Shown: positions 1 through 5,943, counted from the first letter of the stretch. The stretch is DNA of 10,076 bases from Polaromonas sp. (GCA_026786065.1 JAJAYS010000115.1:1-10076), one strand, 5' to 3'. The notes: generated by a model from the letters alone, not told the origin. Made by a program: numbers and translations.

Positions 1-57
1 GAAAAACTGAGCCCCCACGTTCGCTCGCTTCGCGTAGCTCTCTGCCCCCCGAGGGGG
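1..57. repeat. GC-rich intergenic repeat, copy 1
   Basis: This stretch is repeated at 86-140 with only a few substitutions and a one-base gap. The best-conserved core is TCGCTCGCTTCGC, then TAGCTCTCTGCCCCCCGAG. The spacing between copies is about 84 bases. The window begins inside or at the edge of this copy, so its left limit is unknown. It contains no plausible gene. I infer that it belongs to a family of short intergenic repeats like those common in Comamonadaceae. Confidence 0.75.
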
Positions 58-67
58 CGCTTTTTTT
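44..67 (+). terminator. Possible rho-independent terminator
   Basis: The right part of repeat copy 1 forms a GCCCCC/GGGGGC stem (44-49 with 53-58) around a CGA loop. Two bases later comes a run of seven T (61-67). This fits an intrinsic terminator for a rightward transcript entering from outside the window. The stem is part of the repeat, so termination may be an incidental or domesticated property. No gene ending just before it can be seen. Confidence 0.45.
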
Positions 68-85
68 CCTTGGGGCGGCCCGGCG

Positions 86-140
86 GAAAAATTGGCCCCT
101 ACTTTCGCTCGCTTCGCCTAGCTCTCTGCCCCCCGAGGGG
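86..140. repeat. GC-rich intergenic repeat, copy 2
   Basis: This is the second copy of the repeat at 1-57, in the same orientation. It keeps the core but lacks the T run after the CCCC/GGGG hairpin, so it does not look like a rightward terminator. It lies 54 bases beyond the stop codon of the leftward NUDIX gene, in that gene's 3' flank. I saw no T-tract terminator for the NUDIX gene between 141 and 194. Confidence 0.75.
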
Positions 141-194
141 AGCCGCCGCGCCCGACAATGAAAACCACTTTTACGCTTCGTGCACCACCGCTGC

Positions 195-902
195 TCAGGC
201 GATAAGAAAACGGTACAGATTGCGCAGCATGCCGGCGGTGGCCCCCCAGATGAAACGTTCGGTTGATTGCGCCGCGTTGGGTCTGACCGACGCGTCGAGA
301 TACGGCATCGACAGCCACTGCCGGGTCGCCCCGTCGAACTCCATTTCATGACGGCGGTGGTTGGCCGGATTCATCAGGTAGGCCAGCGGCACTTCAAACA
401 CATCGGCCACCTCATGCGGATTCGGGATCAGCTCGAACCCAGGCCGCACCAGGGCGACCACCGGTGTGACGATGTAAGCGGTTCCCGTGACGTAGATCGG
501 CAGGGTACCCAGCACTTCGAGATGCTCGTGCGGCAGTCCGATCTCTTCATGGGCCTCACGCAACGCGGTGTGGATCGCATCGCGGTCGGTAGCGTCCGAA
601 CGGCCACCCGGCAGCGCGATCTGGCCCGAATGGGTTGAAAGGTGGGCGCTGCGCAAGGTCAAAAGCAGCATCAGTTCGTCGCGCATGACCAGCGGCATCA
701 GCACCGCTGCAGCGGTCGGCACCCGGTTTCCGAAGCGCTTCTCGATGCTGTGTTCAGGAGTCCATGCGGGCGGATTCAAAAACCGCGCGCGTAGCGCCGC
801 CACGCTCAGGTTCTGCTGCGGCACATTTGCGAGGTGGTCGTCGATGCCCAGCACCGGAACGCTTCGCGGATCAAACTGCGGCAGGGGTTTCGTGACGTTC
901 AT
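195..902 (-). CDS. NUDIX hydrolase, CoA pyrophosphatase type
   Basis: The predicted protein (235 aa from the ATG at 902) is a NUDIX hydrolase of the CoA pyrophosphatase group, which cleaves CoA or its derivatives to 3',5'-ADP and 4'-phosphopantetheine. The family signature upstream of the Nudix box is visible as LLTLRS...HSGQIALPGG (about residues 80-100). The Nudix box follows as GGRSD...REAHEEIGL (about 99-123). The acidic REAHEE core that binds metal is intact. The earlier box Glu is replaced by Asp and the usual LRxHxG is LSTHSG here; I think both are tolerated in this subfamily, so activity is probable but substrate is inferred. An in-frame ATG at 941 would add 13 residues; I prefer 902 because the protein then begins in the usual way. 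It follows rplS and is separated from it by a terminator. Confidence 0.85.
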   Translation of the reverse strand: MNVTKPLPQFDPRSVPVLGIDDHLANVPQQNLSVAALRARFLNPPAWTPEHSIEKRFGNRVPTAAAVLMPLVMRDELMLLLTLRSAHLSTHSGQIALPGGRSDATDRDAIHTALREAHEEIGLPHEHLEVLGTLPIYVTGTAYIVTPVVALVRPGFELIPNPHEVADVFEVPLAYLMNPANHRRHEMEFDGATRQWLSMPYLDASVRPNAAQSTERFIWGATAGMLRNLYRFLIA

Positions 903-944
903 GCGGATCGCAGCCTGAAAACAGAAATTCGTTCCACCCATGCA

Positions 945-968
945 AAAAGCCGCTTGGAAGCGGCTTTT
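945..968 (-). terminator. Intrinsic terminator after rplS
   Basis: There is a near-perfect inverted repeat, AAAAGCCGCTT (945-955) and AAGCGGCTTTT (958-968). On the minus strand the stem is followed by a T run (complement of 944-948). It lies 42 bases past the rplS stop and 42 bases before the NUDIX start. It should end most transcription from the ribosomal-protein operon. The A/T-rich flanks make it potentially bidirectional. Confidence 0.85.
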
Positions 969-1010
969 CTTGAATGCTCAGCCGCCTCCGATGCGGAACC
1001 GGCAGGGGAA

Positions 1011-1376
1011 TCAGGCTGCCTTGCCGCCCAGCTTTTCCTTGATACGAGCCGACTTTCCGCTGCGGCTGCGCAGATAGTAAAGCTTGGCCCGACGCACATC
1101 GCCACGGCGCTTGACTTCGATCTTCGCGATCAGCGGGCTGTACACCTGGAAGGTTCGCTCGACGCCTTCGCCATTCGAAATTTTGCGCACGATAAAGCTG
1201 GAGTTCAGGCCGCGATTGCGCTTGGCGATAACCACGCCTTCAAAAGCCTGCATGCGCTTGCGCGTGCCTTCGACCACGTTGACGCTGACGATCACGGTGT
1301 CGCCAGGTGCATAGACCGGGATGACCTTGTTGAGGCGGGCGATTTCTTCCTGCTCAAGGGTTTGGATCAAATTCAT
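1011..1376 (-). CDS. rplS: 50S ribosomal protein L19
   Basis: This is ribosomal protein L19, a large-subunit protein at the 30S-50S interface. The 121-residue product has the expected start [17 protein letters not shown], the central [19 protein letters not shown] and the C-terminal [22 protein letters not shown], at the family's usual length. Start 1376 is chosen because L19 proteins begin MNLI or similar. An in-frame ATG at 1412 would add a 12-residue lysine-rich extension with no better ribosome site. The gene is the last of the rpsP-rimM-trmD-rplS cluster but is separated from trmD by 314 bases holding a repeat element and a candidate promoter, so it may be partly transcribed on its own. 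A strong terminator follows. Confidence 0.97.
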   Translation of the reverse strand: MNLIQTLEQEEIARLNKVIPVYAPGDTVIVSVNVVEGTRKRMQAFEGVVIAKRNRGLNSSFIVRKISNGEGVERTFQVYSPLIAKIEVKRRGDVRRAKLYYLRSRSGKSARIKEKLGGKAA

Positions 1377-1499
1377 GAAGTACCACTTTGCTTTCTTGAC
1401 TTTTCCGTTCATGCACGCGCTGCGCTAAAGACCGCAAATCCACCCCGGAACGCGCCGGGAAATGGTTGCAGTGGCCGCCAGAGGATCGAAAAGCCCATC

Positions 1500-1505
1500 A
1501 GTATA
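1500..1505 (-). promoter_or_regulatory. Candidate rplS promoter, extended -10
   Basis: Read leftward, the sequence TTGCTATACT contains a TATACT -10 box preceded by TGC, an extended -10 arrangement. No strong -35 is seen at the usual distance; TCGTTA, inside the end of the neighbouring repeat element, is the best fit. Transcription would start near 1493 and give an rplS leader of about 115 bases. The leader includes a CCCGG/CCGGG hairpin (1444-1448 with 1455-1459). Confidence 0.5.
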
Positions 1506-1509
1506 GCAA

Positions 1510-1675
1510 GGGACCCTCTGCGTAACGACTTCCGGCCTGCGATCGCCAGGCCCCGAGTGGTCTGCCGGGTTGCTTTTCTTGCCAATAGCGCAGCTGTTGG
1601 CTGCTAAAAAAGGCGCCTTGCAGCCCATCCATATCCGGCCAACGCAGACCCGCAAGGATTATGCAGAGCCGTCCC
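1510..1675 (-). repeat. 166-bp interspersed element, copy A
   Basis: This segment matches 4893-5058 along its length when one copy is reversed. The longest exact shared run is 18 bases (1569-1586 against 4982-4999), and most of the remainder aligns with small gaps. Both ends start GGGAC when read inward, followed by TCTGC(A/G)TAA, giving an imperfect terminal inverted repeat of about 26 bases. An internal palindrome GGCCTG/CAGGCC surrounds GCGATCGC (1534-1552). No protein-coding gene fits inside. The element sits 15 bases beyond the trmD stop codon and ends 4 bases before the candidate rplS -10 box. No target duplication is obvious. I read it as a small non-autonomous mobile or structured repeat. 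Confidence 0.75.
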
Positions 1676-1690
1676 GAAGCGTTCCGTCTC

Positions 1691-2470
1691 TCAGGCGTCC
1701 TGGCCCGGGTTGTCCAAGAGGTCGCTCAAGAACGATTCGTCGCGCACGCTCAAGCGTCCCTCGACGCGGGCCCGCTGCAGCAGGTCAGGCCGCATGCTGC
1801 GGGTCAGCGCGAGCCGCTCGTCGCGCCGCCAGCGTTCGATGTGGGCATGGTTGCCGGACAGCAACGCAGCGGGCACCGGCTGTTCGCGCCAGGTATCCGG
1901 CCGCGTGTAATGCGGACAGTCGAGCAAGCCATCGAGCTGCGGATTGAAGCTGTCGAACTGATGGCTGCTTTCGTCGCTCAATACGCCCGGCTGCAATCTG
2001 GCGATCGCGTCGAGCAGGGCCAGCGCGGCAATCTCGCCGCCAGACAGCACGAAGTCGCCCAAGCTGATTTGCCGGTCAACATGGGCGTCGATGAATCGCT
2101 GGTCCAGACCTTCGTAGCGGCCGCACACCAAAATTGCGCCAGCGCTGTCCGACCAGCGCTGCACGCCGGAATGGTCCAGCCGCTCGCCAATCGGCGAAAA
2201 AAGCAGCACCGGAACCTGTGCAGGCGCAGCCTCCGCGCGAGCGTCGCGGATGTGGTGCAGGCAGCGTGCCAGCGGCTCGGCCATCATCACCATGCCCGGC
2301 CCGCCACCGAACGGCCGGTCATCAACCCGGCGGTAGCCGCCTTCAGCGAAGTCGCGGGGATTCCAGAGCTGGACATCAACCTGCTTGGCCTCATAAGCGC
2401 GGCGGGTCACGCCGCTGATGAAAAACGGCGCGAAAAGCTCGGGAAAAAGGGTGATGACATCGAAGCGCAT
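1691..2470 (-). CDS. trmD: tRNA (guanine-N1)-methyltransferase TrmD
   Basis: TrmD methylates N1 of G37 in tRNAs that read CNN and some other codons, using S-adenosylmethionine, and so prevents +1 frameshifting. The 259-residue protein has the full set of SPOUT-family marks: MRFDVITLFPELF at the start, DDRPFGGGPGMVM (50-62), CGRYEGLDQRF (116-126), the trefoil-knot loop SLGDFVLSGGE (136-146), the DSF motif with the probable catalytic Asp (about 173) and LLDCPHYTRP (182-191), then LLSGNHAHIERWRR. The start ATG at 2470 has an AAGG ribosome site six bases upstream. It follows rimM by 69 bases. The usual partner rplS lies downstream but beyond a repeat element. Confidence 0.97.
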   Translation of the reverse strand: MRFDVITLFPELFAPFFISGVTRRAYEAKQVDVQLWNPRDFAEGGYRRVDDRPFGGGPGMVMMAEPLARCLHHIRDARAEAAPAQVPVLLFSPIGERLDHSGVQRWSDSAGAILVCGRYEGLDQRFIDAHVDRQISLGDFVLSGGEIAALALLDAIARLQPGVLSDESSHQFDSFNPQLDGLLDCPHYTRPDTWREQPVPAALLSGNHAHIERWRRDERLALTRSMRPDLLQRARVEGRLSVRDESFLSDLLDNPGQDA

Positions 2471-2539
2471 ACAGACCTTATTTTGCGCGCGCGAAGCCGC
2501 TGCGCAACAGCACCGGAGGCCGAAGCCCTGCGCTCCAGC

Positions 2540-3127
2540 CTAGTAATCCGGCTGCCAGTCGACCAGGATGCGCCTGGACGTCAAATCGACACTGTCAACG
2601 TAGGCTGCAACGAAAGGAATCATTCTCTCGTCTGCTTTCTCGCGGCCGTCGGCTTCAGGTTCGCTGAACGCGATGCAGAGAACCGAATGCGGCCCGGTTG
2701 CCATCAGGTCACGCACCTGCCCGAGTTCGACGCCTTCACGGTTGACCACGGTGAGGCCGATCAGGTCAACCCAGTAGTACTCGTCTTTGACTGCGGCCGG
2801 AAAGCTGCTGCGGGGCAGAAAAATGAGCGCGCCACGCAATGCTTCGGCACCATTTCGTTCGTCGATGCCGATGATCTTGACGACTATCGAGCCCGAATGC
2901 GCTTTGACCTCGTCAACGACGATGGAAACGCTTCCGGTAAAGGCCGAAAAGCCCGGGCGAAACCGGGCTTCTGGGACCTGCAAAAACCAGGCTTTGGAAT
3001 CGAATAACGCGGCCGGGTCGTTGCTGTGCGGCAGGACCTTGAGCCAGCCCTTGACGCCCCAGGCGTCGAGGACGCGCCCGACCTCGATCGCGTCGTCAGG
3101 CAGTTCGGCGCCAGTCAGGCCGGACAT
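2540..3127 (-). CDS. rimM: Ribosome maturation factor RimM
   Basis: RimM binds S19 in the 30S head and assists 16S rRNA processing and 30S assembly. The 195-residue product has the N-terminal RimM barrel (AIEVGRVLDAWGVKGWLKV, about 13-31) and the C-terminal PRC-barrel (DEYYWVDLIGLTVVN), followed by the conserved LMATGPHSVLCI. It ends in DWQPDY as expected. The ATG at 3127 is preferred; a TTG at 3130 would add one residue and cannot be excluded. The segment coding for EARFRPGFSAF contains a perfect 8-bp inverted repeat (2949-2970). The gene lies 34 bases after rpsP, consistent with one transcript. Confidence 0.96.
   Translation of the reverse strand: MSGLTGAELPDDAIEVGRVLDAWGVKGWLKVLPHSNDPAALFDSKAWFLQVPEARFRPGFSAFTGSVSIVVDEVKAHSGSIVVKIIGIDERNGAEALRGALIFLPRSSFPAAVKDEYYWVDLIGLTVVNREGVELGQVRDLMATGPHSVLCIAFSEPEADGREKADERMIPFVAAYVDSVDLTSRRILVDWQPDY
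2949..2970. repeat. Perfect inverted repeat inside rimM
   Basis: AAGCCCGG (2949-2956) pairs with CCGGGCTT (2963-2970) around a six-base loop. In the direction of rimM transcription the hairpin is followed by a short TTTT, so it resembles a weak intrinsic terminator within the coding sequence. It encodes part of EARFRPGFSAF in the linker after the N-terminal barrel. Confidence 0.6.
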
Positions 3128-3161
3128 CAAACCGCCAGCCAGCTTTGCGGCAGAGGCCAGC

Positions 3162-3413
3162 TCAAGCGGCCTTGACCGCGCCCTGCTTGACCAGGCGCTC
3201 GACCGTTGGCGATGGCTGTGCGCCGACGCCGATCCAATGGGTCAGGCGGTCTTGCGCAATGCGCAGGCCTTCTTCCCCGCCCTTGGCAATCGGGTTGTAG
3301 AACCCGATGCGCTCAATAAAACGACCGTCGCGGCGAACGCGCTTGTCGGCGACCACGATATTAAAAAATGGGCGGTGCTTGGAACCGCCGCGTGCGAGTC
3401 GAATGACGACCAT
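3162..3413 (-). CDS. rpsP: 30S ribosomal protein S16
   Basis: This is ribosomal protein S16, which binds 16S rRNA early in 30S assembly. The 83-residue product matches the family over its whole length: [21 protein letters not shown], the basic [18 protein letters not shown] and the C-terminal half with [20 protein letters not shown]. The start is supported by an AAGGA ribosome site seven bases before the ATG. It is the first gene of the leftward rpsP-rimM-trmD cluster. A consensus TATAAT box lies about 112 bases upstream, and the leader between them carries a stable hairpin. Confidence 0.98.
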   Translation of the reverse strand: MVVIRLARGGSKHRPFFNIVVADKRVRRDGRFIERIGFYNPIAKGGEEGLRIAQDRLTHWIGVGAQPSPTVERLVKQGAVKAA

Positions 3414-3432
3414 GATTTATCCTTCGGGTGGT

Positions 3433-3454
3433 GGGGAGCGAAAAGTTGCTCCCC
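3433..3454 (-). other. Leader hairpin upstream of rpsP
   Basis: GGGGAGC (3433-3439) pairs with GCTCCCC (3448-3454) around an eight-base loop, and two further pairs are possible inside it. In the rpsP transcript this stem would end 19 bases before the start codon, just upstream of the AAGGA ribosome site. There is no T run after it, so it is not a simple terminator. A role in mRNA stability or in feedback on the ribosomal-protein operon is possible but unproven. Confidence 0.5.
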
Positions 3455-3524
3455 AAGAATTCCTGCAGCGCTTGAGACACCCGCTCAGGGGTTGCCCAGC
3501 CAGCAAAATGCCGCAAAGCCTGCG

Positions 3525-3530
3525 ATTATA
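3525..3530 (-). promoter_or_regulatory. Likely rpsP operon promoter (-10 box)
   Basis: The minus strand reads TATAAT exactly. The expected start site is near 3518, giving a leader of about 105 bases before rpsP. No good -35 hexamer is visible at 16-18 bases upstream; the region reads GCCAAAACG. The position, strand and lack of competing sites make this the best candidate promoter for rpsP-rimM-trmD. Confidence 0.6.
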
Positions 3531-3651
3531 GCCCGCCGCAGGCCTGCGTTTTGGCCCACCCCAGCTGCGCGGACCTGCGCCGATTCACTGGTCTGCCGCT
3601 CCCCTACCCTCTGCTGCCGATGCGAACCGGCGCAGCCACTTTGACAAATCC

Positions 3652-4188
3652 ATGCCATGCACGATTCGCTCCAGTTTTGAAACCGATCTCCCTGCCATCA
3701 CGTCGATTTATGCCCACCACGTGCTCACCGGCACCGGCACATTTGAGACCGAGCCACCCACGCTGATCGAGATGGCTGCGCGCCGCGCCGATGTGCTTGC
3801 CAAGGGCCTGCCTCACCTGGTGATCGAAGATGCCGGGCAGGTATTGGGCTTCGCTTATGGCAACTGGTTCAAACCCCGGCCGGCGTACCGCTATTCGGTA
3901 GAGGACTCGATCTACCTCGCGCCCGAGCAATCGCGCCGGGGCCTGGGCAAGCTGCTACTGGCCGAATTGCTGGCGCGCCTTGAGGCAGCGGGCATTCGCA
4001 AGGTGATGGCGATCATCGGCGACTCTGCGAACGCGGCCTCGGTCGGCCTCCATGCCGCATTGGGCTTCACGAGAGTCGGGGTGGTGGACTCCTGCGGCTG
4101 GAAATTCGGCGCCTGGCGCGACATTGTCATCATGCAAAAAACACTAGGCTGCGGCGACACCGCGGCCCCTTCGGATGCACCGTCCTGA
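3652..4188 (+). CDS. GNAT N-acetyltransferase, phosphinothricin acetyltransferase-like
   Basis: The 178-residue product is a GNAT-fold acetyltransferase of the PAT/MnaT (YncA) group, whose members acetylate phosphinothricin or, more often in genomes, methionine sulfone, methionine sulfoximine and similar amino-acid analogues. Visible marks are the N-terminal IRSSFETDLPAITSIYAHHV, the acetyl-CoA pyrophosphate-binding loop QSRRGLGK (93-100), motif B SVGLHAALGF (130-139), and the group's characteristic GWKFGAWRDIVIMQKTL near the C-terminus. The last ~13 residues look like a non-conserved tail. The ATG at 3652 has no clear ribosome site; an in-frame later start would remove the conserved N-terminus. 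It is divergent from rpsP and followed closely by the TM2-type gene. The actual substrate cannot be read from the sequence. Confidence 0.88.
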   Translation: MPCTIRSSFETDLPAITSIYAHHVLTGTGTFETEPPTLIEMAARRADVLAKGLPHLVIEDAGQVLGFAYGNWFKPRPAYRYSVEDSIYLAPEQSRRGLGKLLLAELLARLEAAGIRKVMAIIGDSANAASVGLHAALGFTRVGVVDSCGWKFGAWRDIVIMQKTLGCGDTAAPSDAPS

Positions 4189-4207
4189 ACCGCCCCCTCT
4201 TCAAAAA

Positions 4208-4675
4208 ATGAACCGCCCCGCCCCACTCCGCCCAAAAAACAAAACCCTCGCAGCCTGGCTGGCCCTGGCAGGCGGCCAGCTCGGCCTGCACCGCATGTAT
4301 CTCTTCGGCGTGGGCGATGGACTGGCCTGGCTGCATCCGGCGCTGGCGACTTTGGGCTGGTGGGGGGTGTACCGGGTGCGAACCTACGGCCAGGACGACC
4401 TGCTGTCCTGGCTGCTGATCCCGCTGCTCGGCTTCACTCTTGCTGCCACGGCGCTGGCGGCAATTTTTTACGGACTGACAGGCTTCGAAAAATGGAATAC
4501 GCGGTTCAACGCAGCAGCGCCGCAATCGCCCGCTGGCCACACCAGCTGGCTAACCATTGGCGCGGTGGTGTTCGCGCTGCTGATCGGCTCGATTGCGCTG
4601 ACGTCCAGCCTCGCGTTCAGCTTTCAGCGCTACTTTGAGTATCAGGTCGAAGAAGGCCGAAAGATCAGCCAGTAG
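4208..4675 (+). CDS. TM2-domain-like small membrane protein
   Basis: The 155-residue product appears to be an integral inner-membrane protein with about four hydrophobic segments (roughly 13-32, 38-53, 67-90 and 112-138). Its first part, KNKTLAAWLALAGGQLGLHRMYL followed by a short loop and a second helix, resembles the TM2 domain (lysine-rich start, glycine-rich helix, GxHRxYL). The TM2 domain has no established biochemical role in bacteria. The ATG at 4208 is chosen because it places the lysine just before the first helix; an ATG at 4175 would overlap the GNAT gene by 14 bases and add a proline-rich start. Neither has a clear ribosome site. The gene probably shares a transcript with the GNAT gene 19 bases upstream, but no functional link is evident. 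Confidence 0.72.
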   Translation: MNRPAPLRPKNKTLAAWLALAGGQLGLHRMYLFGVGDGLAWLHPALATLGWWGVYRVRTYGQDDLLSWLLIPLLGFTLAATALAAIFYGLTGFEKWNTRFNAAAPQSPAGHTSWLTIGAVVFALLIGSIALTSSLAFSFQRYFEYQVEEGRKISQ

Positions 4676-4726
4676 CGCTTTCGGCAGGCCGCTCCGGCGA
4701 AAGAATCGGCCACCCCCGCAGCAGCT

Positions 4727-5306
4727 TTATGCTGCACTTCGGAAAATGAAATACACCGCACCGACCATGCTTGGCCCGCTCCACAGGTAGTCCAGCTTCA
4801 GCGGCTCGCCCGAATAGAACACCGCAAAAGGCGCGAACAGGCGCAGCGTGATCACCTCCTGCGTGATCTTCAGCTGCCCGATGCTGAATTGCGTAACGAC
4901 TTTCTGCATCACTCTGGGGAGTCTGTGGCAGCCGGATCGGGATGGGATGCGAGGCGTCTTTTTGAAGCCAATAGCCGGGCGATTGGCAAGAAAAGCAACG
5001 CAGCAGACCGCCCGAGCCTGGCTGATCACAGGCCGCAGGGAGCTATGCAAAGAGTCCCAAAGCCAAACCGGTTGGCCGGAACCTGCAAGACGTACTCGAA
5101 AAATGCGATGGCCCAGCTCACCGGCGCAACCGCGTACCAGCGCGACGACCCCAAGTTCTTCGCTGGCCGTATGACGCAAAGGTCATGAAGACATTGGCAA
5201 CGGCAAGGGCAAGGGCCAAGGCCAGGGCCCGATGGTTTGCACCGGAACCGCAGCGCGTGAAGAAACTGCATCCAGGCATTTTGCTTTGCGCATCGCAAGC
5301 ACTCAC
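4727..5306 (-). pseudogene. Broken DMT/DUF486-type membrane protein gene
   Basis: Three frames on the minus strand together encode a small four-helix DMT/DUF486-type membrane protein. The N-terminal part LAVANVFMTFASYGQ is in one frame. The middle part KNLGSSRWYAVAPVSW, continuing IAFFEYVLQVPANRFGFG, is in a second. The C-terminal part QFSIGQLKITQEVITLRLF, ending KLDYLWSG...VYFIFRSAA, is in a third. The first break is best explained by loss of one base near 5162. The second is the insertion of about 160 bases of repeat (4893-5058) between the codons for FG and QFS; simple removal of the insert with a two-base AC duplication restores the frame. The N-terminus is also unclear, so the start limit is approximate. 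Function of the family is unknown; this copy should not give a full protein. A sequencing error could mimic the one-base shift but not the insertion. Confidence 0.82.
4893..5058 (+). repeat. 166-bp interspersed element, copy B
   Basis: This copy matches 1510-1675 in opposite orientation, with an identical estimated length of 166 bases. The shared order is an end motif (CTGCAT), GCCGGAT...GATGGG, CCAATAG, the exact 18-base run at 4982-4999, GCAGACC, a hairpin GCCTG/CAGGC (5016-5033) and an end GTCCC. The terminal inverted repeat is less well preserved than in copy A (GTAAC against GGGAC). The outer limits are uncertain by a few bases: an alternative reading is 4895-5053 with a two-base target duplication. 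It interrupts the DMT-type gene. No protein gene is inside. Confidence 0.75.
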
Positions 5307-5361
5307 CGCAAGTTAAAACCCTGGTCGCGCGCCGGACGACCACCCGACTACACCACTGTCC

Positions 5362-5919
5362 CTATTGCACAGAGATCTCCACCCGCCTGGCCTCGGCGTC
5401 ACCGCCGCTGGTCTGGCTTTGCTCCGGTTTCTTCAGCTCGATCCGTGCGTTGCTGATCCCGAGCGCGTTGAGCGCCTGGCGCACCGTCAGCGCCCGTTGC
5501 CGCGCGAGTTCGGCATTGCGGGCCGGGTTCCCGGTGGCATCGTGAAAGCCGGTGACCACCGCCTTTTTGCCGCCTGCAACCGCCGCGGCGACCTGCATCA
5601 AGGCTTCTTTGCCTCCTGCAGCCAGCGCAAACTGGTTCGGGGCGAAATAAAACTTCACGACGCCGCTTTGCACGATGACGCTGGCATCGCCGGGGTCGAA
5701 ATCGGCTGATGCCGATGCCGGCGGCCGGGAAGACGACGCGGTCGTCCAGGGCTGTACCGGCTGTAACGGCGCCGCGAACGCCGCAGCTTGCGGAACAGGC
5801 CCGGCGCTCTGGCGAAGCGCCATACCGACGACAAGGGCGGTCACTGCCGCAACCAGTCCCGGAACCAGCGCCAGCACCAGGCCCTGCCTGTCGTCGTCGT
5901 CCCGAGAAAACATGTCCAT
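5362..5919 (-). CDS. OmpA-domain envelope protein with N-terminal membrane anchor
   Basis: The 185-residue product has a charged start (MDMFSRDDDDRQG), one hydrophobic helix (about 13-34), a proline/alanine/serine-rich linker (about 38-72) and a C-terminal OmpA-like domain (about 86-185). The domain shows the peptidoglycan-binding pattern: the Asp in GFHDATG (124-130), NAELARQRALTVRQAL (135-150) and the Arg in EARRVEI. It is therefore expected to be anchored in the inner membrane and to contact peptidoglycan in the periplasm. It lacks a lipobox and the OmpA beta barrel. ATGs at 5919 and 5913 are both possible; an open frame continues further upstream but without family resemblance. It diverges from the desuccinylase gene and lies upstream of the broken DMT-type gene on the same strand. 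Confidence 0.85.
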   Translation of the reverse strand: MDMFSRDDDDRQGLVLALVPGLVAAVTALVVGMALRQSAGPVPQAAAFAAPLQPVQPWTTASSSRPPASASADFDPGDASVIVQSGVVKFYFAPNQFALAAGGKEALMQVAAAVAGGKKAVVTGFHDATGNPARNAELARQRALTVRQALNALGISNARIELKKPEQSQTSGGDAEARRVEISVQ

Positions 5920-5943
5920 CCGTTCGTGCTGAAAATGGTTGCA

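Noticed and set aside
1377..1412. A 12-residue N-terminal extension of L19
   Set aside because: The L19 family starts at MNLI, and the upstream ATG has no better ribosome site.
1661..3007. A long rightward open frame opposite trmD and rimM
   Set aside because: It lies fully antisense to two clear conserved genes, and its translation has no recognisable motif. Long antisense frames are usual in GC-rich coding DNA.
4676..4726. CTTTCG/CGAAAG hairpin after the TM2-type gene as a terminator
   Set aside because: The stem is only six pairs with a long loop and no T run.
4727..5179. A continuous leftward frame running through the repeat element into the DMT-type C-terminus
   Set aside because: It is open by chance through the inserted element; only its last ~55 codons resemble a protein family, so it is part of the pseudogene and not an intact gene.
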